Assembly (NCBI GenBank): GCA_016935755.1
Contig: JAFGQI010000125.1
Location: forward strand, 1 to 64,000
Source: Anaerolineales bacterium
GTDB taxonomy: Bacteria; Chloroflexota; Anaerolineae; Anaerolineales; UBA4823
Length of the DNA: 64,000 bases
Direction: 5' to 3'
Shown: piece by piece, positions 27,899 through 35,511 of the stretch
Layout: each line of letters starts with the position of its first letter
Position numbering within the stretch: the first letter of the stretch is position 1
Translations under genes and position numbers: made by a program
Notes under the pieces: model-generated
Seen by the model: only the letters and a program-made list of their open reading frames with translations
The model's database searches: none
What the model was told of the DNA's origin: nothing

Positions 27899-28609
27899 AT
27901 GATGAATAAGCAGGAAGCAATCGATTTTATCTTAAAACAGTTAGACCAGGGCCATTCACGGGAGGAGGTTGCTGCCGCGCTCAGTGAAAAGATGGGCGCG
28001 CCCCTCGATCTGGTCAGTAAATTTATTGCCCAGGTGGCAGCCAGCCGGCCCCAACCTGCCCCGCCAACTGCGGTTTCATCCCCTGCGCAGCCGAAATTCA
28101 ATCAAGCGCTCCAGAATGAACCTGTCCCAATGCCTGCCCGAATACCTGCTCCAATACCCGCTGCAGAGATGTCTTCCCCGTCAGGCGCCCAAGTCAGCGA
28201 TGCAGAGCTCGAACAATCCATCCTGCGCTCCCTGCTGAAAAGCCGCAAGCAGGATGACATCATCATGGAGTTATGCGAAAAGAATGGAATGACCTGGGAG
28301 GAAGCCCAGCGTTTAGTTGCCCGACTGGCTTCCCGGCACCACAATAAACTCATCACCCGCCAGAACATCTTTCAAATCCCACTGACCCTGGCAGCTGTCC
28401 TATCTGGTCTGGTGCTAATGGCAGCCAGCGCCAGCGTTTTAGCCCCGTTCGTCACCACCCTGCTTAACCTCAGCTCTGGCGTCAGCACAGACATACCCGT
28501 CATCGATTCCACCGCCCGTTATTCGCCTTATTACTTCATCCTCGGTCTGGGTTTGACCCTGGGCGGAGGGGTTGGGTTTTATAAAGCCTTGAAAACTCAG
28601 TTTGAGTAA
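27899..28609 (+). CDS. Membrane protein with a duplicated helical domain
   Basis: 236 aa; two ATGs in a row (27899, 27902) with GGAG just upstream. Residues about 5-45 (AIDFILKQLDQGHSREEVAA and onward) and about 105-145 (ILRSLLKSRKQDDIIMELCE and onward) look like two copies of one small helical domain. They are joined by a Pro/Ala-rich linker of about 50 residues. Two hydrophobic helices follow (LTLAAVLSGLVLMAASA and YYFILGLGLTLGGGVGFY). I do not recognise the family. The cytosolic tandem helical domains could bind a partner at the membrane. It lies between the glycan block and the baseplate-J-like gene. Confidence 0.7.
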   Translation: MMNKQEAIDFILKQLDQGHSREEVAAALSEKMGAPLDLVSKFIAQVAASRPQPAPPTAVSSPAQPKFNQALQNEPVPMPARIPAPIPAAEMSSPSGAQVSDAELEQSILRSLLKSRKQDDIIMELCEKNGMTWEEAQRLVARLASRHHNKLITRQNIFQIPLTLAAVLSGLVLMAASASVLAPFVTTLLNLSSGVSTDIPVIDSTARYSPYYFILGLGLTLGGGVGFYKALKTQFE

Positions 28610-28652
28610 TAATTCCCGAAATGAATATTCCAACAGGTAAACAGCTCGCGCC

Positions 28653-30188
28653 ATGAAGACCTACATTCTCCAGTTGGATTCTCATGATGATCTGATTTCC
28701 ACCCGCGATAAGATGGGCTGGTGCAAAGGAGGACGCATCCTGCTGGTGTGGCCTGAGAGCGACCACATCCTTCATCGCCGCCTGGATTTATTGCTGCTCA
28801 AACGGCACGGTCTATCCCTGGGAGCGCAACTGGCCCTGGTATCGCGGCACCCAGATGTGCGTTATCATGCCCCTAGATTGGGAATCCCGGTGTTTAAGAA
28901 TCTGGCTCAAGCTCAAAGCGCTCATTGGCGTGTGCCGCATCGTTTTCGCAGATATCAAGACGAGCCGGGAGCAGCCTCTACCAACATCGGCCCTCCAGCC
29001 CAGAGTTCATTGCACAAGCCGGGCGATATTCCTCCCAGACCAGAGACCAGGCCAGCCAATCTGCATGTGCTGGTGCGCCTGGCATTCTTCACCCTGGGTG
29101 TGGCGGCTTTGCTGTCCATCGCAGCCATACTCGTCCCCAGCGCCAGCCTCACCATTGCCCCGAAAGTTGAGCAGCAGGACATTACCCTCCAGGTCCAGGC
29201 CGGCCCCCAGATAACGGCGGTAGATGTAGTATCCGGTCTTGTCCCGGCTCACCTCATCACCGCCACCGTGGAAGGCCGCGGGGCGATCCCGGTCAGTGGG
29301 GTGATCGAAATATCTGATCACCCATCGACCGGGCAGGTTTTGTTTACTAACCTGACCGATCAGCCCATCCTCATCCCAGAGGGTACAATCGTGCGCTCAA
29401 TCGCCCAGGACGCGCCGCGTTTCATGACCACCCAGGCAAGCACAATCCCCCCCGGGGCAGGGGAGAGTCTGCTGCTGCCGGTGCGCTGCCTGCTGCCTGG
29501 CAGCCAGGGAAATGTGCCGGCTGAAAGCCTGATCGCCATCGAAGGCTTGCTGGGAACGCAGCTCAGCGCCACGAACCCTCAGCCAACCCGCTATGGCTCT
29601 GACAGGCTTGAACCGGCGCCTAGCGCAGCGGATAACCGCCAGTTAGCCGCGCAGCTAAGGCAGTCTCTTGAAAAGACAGCGCTCCAGGAAATGCAAAGCC
29701 TGCTGGCAGAGCAGGATATCTTGCTTACCTCCAGCCTTGAGCTATCTCGAGTAATCGAAGAGAGCTTTCAACCCAGCACAGCCCAACCTGCCGGGCAGCT
29801 CAGCCTGAATATGCGCATCGAATACCAGGCTGCGGTCATCTACGCACGAGACCTGCAGCTGCTGGCGCAGTCTGTTCTGGATATGAACACACCCCCAGGT
29901 TTCACTCCACTGGCGGATACGGTCAGGATTGATCACCATACTGCGCCAGCCGTGGATGAAGATGCCATCGCAAGCTGGCAAATGACCGCTCACCGCCAGA
30001 TCAGCGCCCAGGTTTCTATCCCGCGGGTTATTCAGCTCTGCCTGGGAATGCCGCCCGACCAGGCCAGCCAGCGTCTATCGAATGCGCTGCCTCTAAAGGG
30101 AACGCCTGAAATCATGATGCTTCCCTCCTGGTGGCCGCGTATGCCCATCCTCCCTTTCCGGATCAGGGTGCTGGTCTCTGAAACATGA
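28653..30188 (+). CDS. Baseplate-J/gp47-like single-span membrane protein
   Basis: 511 aa. Residues 1 to about 95 form a cytosolic domain (YILQLDSHDDLISTRDKM, then GGRILLVWPES) resembling a small Rossmann-like fold. A Pro-rich linker and one transmembrane helix near 150 (LVRLAFFTLGVAALLSIAAI) follow. The large C-terminal part is presumably extracytoplasmic, with LIPEGTIVRSIAQD, IPPGAGESLLLPVRCLLPG and GNVPAESLIAIEG, the pattern annotated as baseplate J/gp47 in Chloroflexi. No other phage or secretion-system tail gene is nearby, so it is unlikely to be a tail component. The function is unknown; a surface or envelope role is inferred from topology. Confidence 0.72.
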   Translation: MKTYILQLDSHDDLISTRDKMGWCKGGRILLVWPESDHILHRRLDLLLLKRHGLSLGAQLALVSRHPDVRYHAPRLGIPVFKNLAQAQSAHWRVPHRFRRYQDEPGAASTNIGPPAQSSLHKPGDIPPRPETRPANLHVLVRLAFFTLGVAALLSIAAILVPSASLTIAPKVEQQDITLQVQAGPQITAVDVVSGLVPAHLITATVEGRGAIPVSGVIEISDHPSTGQVLFTNLTDQPILIPEGTIVRSIAQDAPRFMTTQASTIPPGAGESLLLPVRCLLPGSQGNVPAESLIAIEGLLGTQLSATNPQPTRYGSDRLEPAPSAADNRQLAAQLRQSLEKTALQEMQSLLAEQDILLTSSLELSRVIEESFQPSTAQPAGQLSLNMRIEYQAAVIYARDLQLLAQSVLDMNTPPGFTPLADTVRIDHHTAPAVDEDAIASWQMTAHRQISAQVSIPRVIQLCLGMPPDQASQRLSNALPLKGTPEIMMLPSWWPRMPILPFRIRVLVSET

Positions 30189-30233
30189 GCTTTCAGCCGC
30201 TGATGGAAAACGACAGGTATTCAAAGGAATAAG

Positions 30234-30665
30234 ATGCGCATTTTGGCCGTTGATCCTGGAGAGAAACGCATAGGCCTGGCGGTAAGCGACCCTACCGGAA
30301 CCATTGCCAATCCAATTGCTGTGATCAAGCATGTCTCCCGGCCCGTGGATGCTGCTGCCATCGCCCAGGTTGCCCGCGATTACGAAGTAACTCGCGTGAT
30401 CGTGGGTGAAACTCTGGATGAAGATAACCAGCCCACGCCAGAGGGCCGGCGCGCAGCCCGGCTGGCGGAAGCCATCCGTCAGCAGATTGATATCCCGGTG
30501 GAGATGTGGGATGAAAGCGGCAGCACCCGGGCGGCTCAGTCTGCTCGCCTGGCGATGGGAGTCGCAAGGCGCAAGCGTCGCGGCCACCTGGATGACCTGG
30601 CCGCGGCATATATTTTACAAACTTACTTAGACGCTCTCCGTGACCTTCCCCACCCCGGCGTCTGA
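30234..30665 (+). CDS. ruvX: Putative Holliday junction resolvase / pre-16S rRNA nuclease RuvX (YqgF)
   Basis: 143 aa, typical length, ATG at 30234 after AAAGGAATAAG. The RNase H-like core shows ILAVDPGEKRIGLAVSD at the start (first catalytic Asp), VTRVIVGETLDEDN in the middle, WDESGSTRAAQ and the late HLDDLAAAYILQ with catalytic acidic residues. The family processes the 5' end of 16S rRNA in E. coli and was first described as an alternative resolvase. It is followed 23 nt later by mltG, a pairing common in bacteria. Confidence 0.95.
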   Translation: MRILAVDPGEKRIGLAVSDPTGTIANPIAVIKHVSRPVDAAAIAQVARDYEVTRVIVGETLDEDNQPTPEGRRAARLAEAIRQQIDIPVEMWDESGSTRAAQSARLAMGVARRKRRGHLDDLAAAYILQTYLDALRDLPHPGV

Positions 30666-30688
30666 GGCAGATATTCCACCAAGAGACA

Positions 30689-31822
30689 ATGAAACGCCGT
30701 TCAATCTTGCCGACCTTAATCCTGTTGATCCTTCTGGCCTGTCTGGTTTTGGCCCTGGTCTGGATCAGCCTGGGCGCCCTGCCTGCCAGAGCGATCCAAT
30801 CCTTCGGGCCGCCAGCCGCAAGCCTGGACAGCTTTTCCCGCACCCAATTGGCCGCCCGCCTGCTGCTCCAGGAAAACGAGTTAAAACTCCCGCTCGATCC
30901 GCAGGGCTCTTCTCGATCCTTCAGCATACAGCTTGGCGAATCCACCTACTCCATCACCGCTCGCCTGCAAGAAGAAGGGTTCATTCGCAGCGCGCCGGCC
31001 TTGCGAGATTATCTGGTATACGCTGGCATGGACACCTCGCTGCAGGCAGGCGAGTTCAGCCTGAGCCCGCAGATGACGGCTATCCAGATTGCCCAGGCTC
31101 TGCAAGATGCCACCCCAGGGGAAGTCACCTTTCGCATCCTCCCCGGCTGGCGCGTGGAGGAAATTGCCGCTTCGCTGCCAACCTCAGGCTTGAAATTCGC
31201 ACCTGAGAGCCTCCTCTCCAGGATAAAGCTGCCTGCATCCACCCTGGCTATTGCTCAAGAACTGCCCCTGGGAGCTTCCCTGGAGGGCTTCTTGTTTCCC
31301 GACAGCTACCAGCTGTCCCGGGAAATATCTGTGGATGAATTTGTTGCCACGGTGATAGAAGATTTCGAAATAAAGGTTGACGGCGCCATGCGGGAGGCCT
31401 ATCGCCAGCAGGGGTTATCCCTGTTTCAGGCGGTCACCCTGGCCTCGCTGGTGCAGCGAGAAGCCATCATCGAGGCAGAAATGCCGATGATTGCATCGGT
31501 GTTCATCAATCGCCTGGCAGCCTCGATGAAACTCGACTCAGATCCAACCGTACAATATGCCCTGGGATTCAACCCCCAGCAAAACACCTGGTGGACCAAC
31601 CCTCTCAGCCTCGAAGATCTGCAGATCGACTCGCTTTACAATACCTATCGCTACCCTGGATTGCCGCCTGGCCCGATTGCCAATCCTGGTCTGAGCGCCT
31701 TACAGGCGGTGGCTTCCCCAGCCCAGACACCGTATTACTATTTCCGCGCCGCCTGCGATGGATCCGGGCTGCACAACTTTGCCCAGACTTTTGCAGAGCA
31801 CCAACAAAACGCCTGCCCATAA
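30689..31822 (+). CDS. mltG: Endolytic peptidoglycan transglycosylase MltG
   Basis: 377 aa. One N-terminal membrane helix (ILPTLILLILLACLVLALVW) anchors it in the membrane. A LysM-like region follows (SIQLGESTYSITARLQEEGF), then the YceG catalytic domain with ASLVQREAIIEAEMPMIASV, FINRLAASMKLDSDPTVQY and YPGLPPGPIANPG. The glutamate in QRE matches the catalytic glutamate region of the family. It cleaves nascent glycan strands and is thought to set strand length. It shares a unit with ruvX upstream and with the DUF692 gene that starts 3 nt after its stop. Confidence 0.95.
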   Translation: MKRRSILPTLILLILLACLVLALVWISLGALPARAIQSFGPPAASLDSFSRTQLAARLLLQENELKLPLDPQGSSRSFSIQLGESTYSITARLQEEGFIRSAPALRDYLVYAGMDTSLQAGEFSLSPQMTAIQIAQALQDATPGEVTFRILPGWRVEEIAASLPTSGLKFAPESLLSRIKLPASTLAIAQELPLGASLEGFLFPDSYQLSREISVDEFVATVIEDFEIKVDGAMREAYRQQGLSLFQAVTLASLVQREAIIEAEMPMIASVFINRLAASMKLDSDPTVQYALGFNPQQNTWWTNPLSLEDLQIDSLYNTYRYPGLPPGPIANPGLSALQAVASPAQTPYYYFRAACDGSGLHNFAQTFAEHQQNACP

Positions 31823-31825
31823 ACC

Positions 31826-32635
31826 ATGTATTTAGCCATAAACTATTCAACTCAGGCTGCAGCACTCCTGCACGAAGGACGCATCCAGATCGACCGTTTC
31901 AAATGCCCTCCCTGGCCAGACATGATCGCCGAAGCCAGTCCGCTATGCCCGGTTGCAGTCCATTTCGAGTTAAAAGCGGGCAACGCAGGGCTGAGAGAAA
32001 CGAACTGGGCTCCACTGCATGCCTTTTTGGAAGAAACCGGCACACCTTTCATCAACTTGCATCTAAATCCAACGATCAAGCATTATCCTGGCTTTTCTGT
32101 CGATACAACTCAGCCCAACCAGGTTGAGCGCGTGATCCAGCAGATGATCGAGGATGTCAATGCAGTCGTAGATGAGTTTGGCGCGCCGCGTGTAATCGTT
32201 GAAAATGTCCCCTACCGTGGCTTGCAGGGGAAGGTATTGCGCCCCGCGGTGGAACCCCAGGTTATCCTTCAGGTATTGAATGCTACGGGCTGCGGGTTAT
32301 TGCTCGATATATCGCATGCCCGCATCGCCGCTCATCACCTCGGCATGGACGAAAAGGTTTACCTGGCGCAGCTTCCAACCGATCGCTTGCGGGAACTGCA
32401 CTTCACTGGCCTGCACAACCTGAACGGTCGCTTACAAGACCACCTTGAAATTCTGGAAACCGACTGGCCCTGCCTGGATTGGGTCTTGGAGCGCATCCGA
32501 ACTGGAGAATGGAACAAGCCCTGGATGCTGGCTTTCGAGTACGGCGGAGTGGGGGAAAAATTTGCTGCTCATAGCGATCCCCAGGTCATTGCCGAACAAG
32601 TTCCGCTGCTTTATCGCCGCGTAAGAGATATCTAA
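31826..32635 (+). CDS. DUF692-like (MbnB/TglH superfamily) metalloenzyme
   Basis: 269 aa, a TIM-barrel-like protein. Candidate metal ligands are in the expected order: VHFELKAG, INLHLNPT, VIVENVPYRG, LLLDISHARIAAHH, LRELHFTGLH, DHLEILETDW and LAFEYGG. Characterised DUF692 enzymes are multinuclear iron oxygenases that modify cysteine or asparagine in ribosomal peptides together with a partner protein. Here no partner of the MbnC/TglI type and no precursor-peptide ORF is visible nearby, so the substrate may differ. It is 3 nt downstream of mltG and probably co-translated with it. A sugar-phosphate isomerase-like (xylose isomerase-type) barrel is the alternative reading. Confidence 0.72.
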   Translation: MYLAINYSTQAAALLHEGRIQIDRFKCPPWPDMIAEASPLCPVAVHFELKAGNAGLRETNWAPLHAFLEETGTPFINLHLNPTIKHYPGFSVDTTQPNQVERVIQQMIEDVNAVVDEFGAPRVIVENVPYRGLQGKVLRPAVEPQVILQVLNATGCGLLLDISHARIAAHHLGMDEKVYLAQLPTDRLRELHFTGLHNLNGRLQDHLEILETDWPCLDWVLERIRTGEWNKPWMLAFEYGGVGEKFAAHSDPQVIAEQVPLLYRRVRDI

Positions 32636-32747
32636 GCTGTTTTATCATCCAGGTCTGATCTTATTTTAAGCCCTAACTATACCTTTTGGGTATAATTTGT
32701 CATACAATAACAAGATCATTTCTTCCAAAAGGATTCCCCTGATATCC

Positions 32748-33989
32748 ATGAAAAAGCTGTTTCAGAAACGCCTCGCTGCTGCTTGCTTGATACTCTTATT
32801 CGCCGGTCTCATTCCTGCTCCTCCAGCCACAGCCAGTTCCTGGCCCACTATTGTCCTGGAATCCGTGGTTACCAGCGGGCTCCAGGCGCCTGTATACCTA
32901 ACCCACGCCGGCGACAACAGCGGGCGGCTCTTCATCGTAGAACAACCCGGGCGGATTCGCATCTGGGCAAATGCGGCTCTACAAGCTGCACCCTTTTTAG
33001 ATATCACTGATCGGGTGCGATCCACCAGTTCTGGCGGAGGATCAGAAGAAGGGCTGCTCAGCGTAGCTTTTCCCCCGGATTATGCGAGCAAAGGCTACTT
33101 TTACGTTTACTACACGCGTACGGATGGCAATAACAATCTGGCTCGTTTTCATCTCACCAGCAACCCAAATCTGGCAGACCCCAGCAGCGAAGAGCTGATT
33201 CTATTATTCAATCATCCCTTCCAGCAAAATCATAATGGAGGGCTGATCACCTTCGGCCCTGATGGGTATCTATACATCGGCACCGGCGATGGCGGGGGAG
33301 GAGGCGATCCTTACAACAACGCCCAGAACCCCAATTCCCTGTTGGGCAAAATACTGCGCATTGATGTAGAGCCTGAACCGAATTCCATCCCGGCTGAGGC
33401 GCAAGCGATCTACCTGCCGCGGCTGAGCCAATCTGACAGCCCAACGCCGCGCTATCTGATCCCCCCTTCAAACCCCTTCATTTCCCAGGCTGGTTACCGG
33501 CCTGAAATTTGGGCCCTGGGATTGCGCAACCCCTGGCGCTACTCTTTCGATAGCCAGACAAATGACCTGTTTATCACCGATGTAGGACAAGCCAGTTGGG
33601 AAGAGATTAACTTTCAACCTGCGAGCAGTGCTGGTGGAGAGAATTATGGTTGGCGGATCATGGAAGGTGCTCACTGTTATAACAGCGACAGCTGTGACCA
33701 GAACGGGTTGGTGCTGCCGGTGAAAGAATACAGCCATGCCGAGGGCTGCTCGATCTCTGGCGGGTATATCTATCGCGGCGGGGATTATCCCTCTTTGCAA
33801 GGGATCTACTTTTACGCGGATTACTGTTTTGGCAAAATCTGGGGTCTGCAGTGGGATGGCAGCGCCTGGCAAAGCACATTGCTGCTCGACTCGCCCTACA
33901 ACATATCCAGTTTTGGCCTGGATGCCGCGGGGGAGCTTTATCTGCTAGATATCAGCGGAGGCGTGTACCGGGTGAAACCGGCCTCTTAG
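32748..33989 (+). CDS. Secreted PQQ-dependent sugar dehydrogenase (GSDH family)
   Basis: 413 aa from the ATG at 32748. The TTG at 32697 lies inside a TATAAT-like promoter element (32691-32696) and would add an implausible N-terminus. A signal peptide ends near PPATASS. The six-bladed beta-propeller shows GRLFIVEQPGRIRIW, SVAFPPDYASKGYFYVYYT, HNGGLITFGPDGYLYIGTGD, DPYNNAQNPNSLLGKILRID and RNPWRYSFD, matching the glucose/sorbosone dehydrogenase family. Many homologues are called PQQ-dependent, but PQQ-binding residues cannot be confirmed by eye and no PQQ synthesis genes are present here. It should be extracellular or membrane-associated. Two cysteine pairs (HCYNSDSCD, EGCSISG) may form disulphides. 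Confidence 0.87.
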   Translation: MKKLFQKRLAAACLILLFAGLIPAPPATASSWPTIVLESVVTSGLQAPVYLTHAGDNSGRLFIVEQPGRIRIWANAALQAAPFLDITDRVRSTSSGGGSEEGLLSVAFPPDYASKGYFYVYYTRTDGNNNLARFHLTSNPNLADPSSEELILLFNHPFQQNHNGGLITFGPDGYLYIGTGDGGGGGDPYNNAQNPNSLLGKILRIDVEPEPNSIPAEAQAIYLPRLSQSDSPTPRYLIPPSNPFISQAGYRPEIWALGLRNPWRYSFDSQTNDLFITDVGQASWEEINFQPASSAGGENYGWRIMEGAHCYNSDSCDQNGLVLPVKEYSHAEGCSISGGYIYRGGDYPSLQGIYFYADYCFGKIWGLQWDGSAWQSTLLLDSPYNISSFGLDAAGELYLLDISGGVYRVKPAS

Positions 33990-34009
33990 GCCCAGCTGGC
34001 TGGTCAAAC

Positions 34010-35488
34010 TCAGCGCAATTTTAGAACATAATATGTCGCGCGCTTATCCCCCATTTTAATCAGCAGCCCGCGCCCCACCAGGTCGACCAGGTCACGGCGT
34101 AATGTTTCCGCATGCACCTCAGGGCATAGCTCTTGATATTGGCGATTGGTGATCCGCCTGTGCTGCGCCAAAAATTGCATCGCCAGGTGTTGGCGAGGAT
34201 TGACCTCCAGGTTCTGATAGTCTGTCGACCATTCCTGGGCAACCGCTTCGGACCGGATCGGCAAGCCCCCAAACAGAGTCACTCGAAATGAGCCCGTTAC
34301 ATCTTCAAAGACGGGCGGTCTGAGATGGTGCTTCTGCATCACCTCCACCACCCTTTTCAAGCCATACCCGAGCCGCTCAACATAGCCCAAATCTGCCAGC
34401 ACCTGAACGATCACTGCGTTGCGTGAAAAACGCGCCTGCAGCAAGTTTTGCATGGTCATTGGGCCGGGCAGTCCACCAGGGGAATGCACTTCAATCCGGT
34501 CAGAAAAAATGAACAAGTGAATGTTATCCCCTTGGAGATTGTAATCCCGGTGCGCCACCGCATTTACCAGCACTTCGCGCACAGCCTCCAGGGGATACTC
34601 GCTCGTCTCTTCGTGCTTGAAACCCACCAGGCGCACGACCTGGCGCATGTTCTCCCGCAGAAAAGCCTCAATCTGGAAAAGCTGCTCGGGGAGCGTCCCC
34701 TGGATATCCTGTTTGATGAATTGATCTGCTGGTGAAGCGCCGATGAAATGCGCTGCCAGGATGGTGCCATTCGGCAGCCACTGTTGTGGATATTTGCCAA
34801 ATAGCAGCAGGGCTGCATAAGTGGGGCGTAACGGCAGGTCTGTGGGACGAGTACCAGCCTCCGGCTTGAGTTCTTCCCGGCGAAGACAGCCCCGGCGCAG
34901 CAGGATCTCCTGCCACGATTCTACGCCAGGCGATTTCAATGCCGTGATATACGCCATCACCTTGTGCAAATCCAGATCGTCGAGCGTGGCTCCAGGCGGA
35001 ATCTGCGCTTCAAACTGGACAACCCCTCGTTCCAACAGGAGCTGGCGTAAACGCCTGGCAGACAATGGGTTCGACTGGGCCCCTTCGCGCCCCAGGTAGC
35101 GGCCCTCCAGGCTGTATACATTGGACAATCCAGCCGGAACAGTAATCGATATCACCTGCACCTGATCTACCTGGATTACCCACGGCATTGGCAGCACCAA
35201 CAGCGGATCGCATAGAAGTGCCGCCTGGAAAGCGATATCCAGCGTTTCGTTGACATCTTGCACCCCCTGTATCTGTCCCGAGCGCGGCGATATTCCCAAC
35301 AAGACTGTGCCCCCCGATGCATTCGCCATCGCGGCAAACACAATCGCAAGCCGGGCTGCTGAGACATCACCCGGGAACCAGTGCAGCGTGGCGCTCATCC
35401 CGCTTGCCACAAGGGAATGTACATCAACTATAGGGTCGCTCAAACTGCCTGACTCGCGGTCTACTCTCATAGCCTGATATTTTCTCAC
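34010..35488 (-). CDS. AlbA_2/Schlafen-type ATP-binding transcriptional regulator
   Basis: 492 aa from a GTG at 35488; an ATG six codons in (35470) is an alternative start. The N-terminal AlbA_2 (divergent AAA_4) domain shows ANASGGTVLLGISPRSGQIQ. The middle carries a GHKL-type ATPase-like region, EAVREVLVNAVAHRDYN followed by EVHSPGGLPGPM. The C-terminus is a winged helix (RITNRQYQELCPEVHAETLR). Such proteins are usually labelled putative transcriptional regulators or ATP-dependent helicase-like RecG-related. It is 23 nt downstream of lon on the same strand and probably in the folC-lon unit. Its targets are unknown. Confidence 0.82.
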   Translation of the reverse strand: MRKYQAMRVDRESGSLSDPIVDVHSLVASGMSATLHWFPGDVSAARLAIVFAAMANASGGTVLLGISPRSGQIQGVQDVNETLDIAFQAALLCDPLLVLPMPWVIQVDQVQVISITVPAGLSNVYSLEGRYLGREGAQSNPLSARRLRQLLLERGVVQFEAQIPPGATLDDLDLHKVMAYITALKSPGVESWQEILLRRGCLRREELKPEAGTRPTDLPLRPTYAALLLFGKYPQQWLPNGTILAAHFIGASPADQFIKQDIQGTLPEQLFQIEAFLRENMRQVVRLVGFKHEETSEYPLEAVREVLVNAVAHRDYNLQGDNIHLFIFSDRIEVHSPGGLPGPMTMQNLLQARFSRNAVIVQVLADLGYVERLGYGLKRVVEVMQKHHLRPPVFEDVTGSFRVTLFGGLPIRSEAVAQEWSTDYQNLEVNPRQHLAMQFLAQHRRITNRQYQELCPEVHAETLRRDLVDLVGRGLLIKMGDKRATYYVLKLR

Positions 35489-35511
35489 CTGAAGCCAGGT
35501 TGTAAATCCTG

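Noticed and set aside
28653-30188. Prophage or contractile injection system remnant
   Set aside because: Only one baseplate-like domain is present; no sheath, tube, capsid or other tail gene occurs in the window.
30640-31206. 188-codon open frame overlapping ruvX and mltG
   Set aside because: Shadow frame of mltG; proline- and arginine-rich with no domain, while mltG motifs are complete.
31826-32635. RiPP biosynthesis cluster around the DUF692 gene
   Set aside because: No partner protein, transporter or candidate precursor ORF is seen within several kilobases.
32697-32747. Earlier TTG start for the sugar dehydrogenase
   Set aside because: It overlaps a TATAAT-like promoter element and would put a polar segment before the signal peptide.
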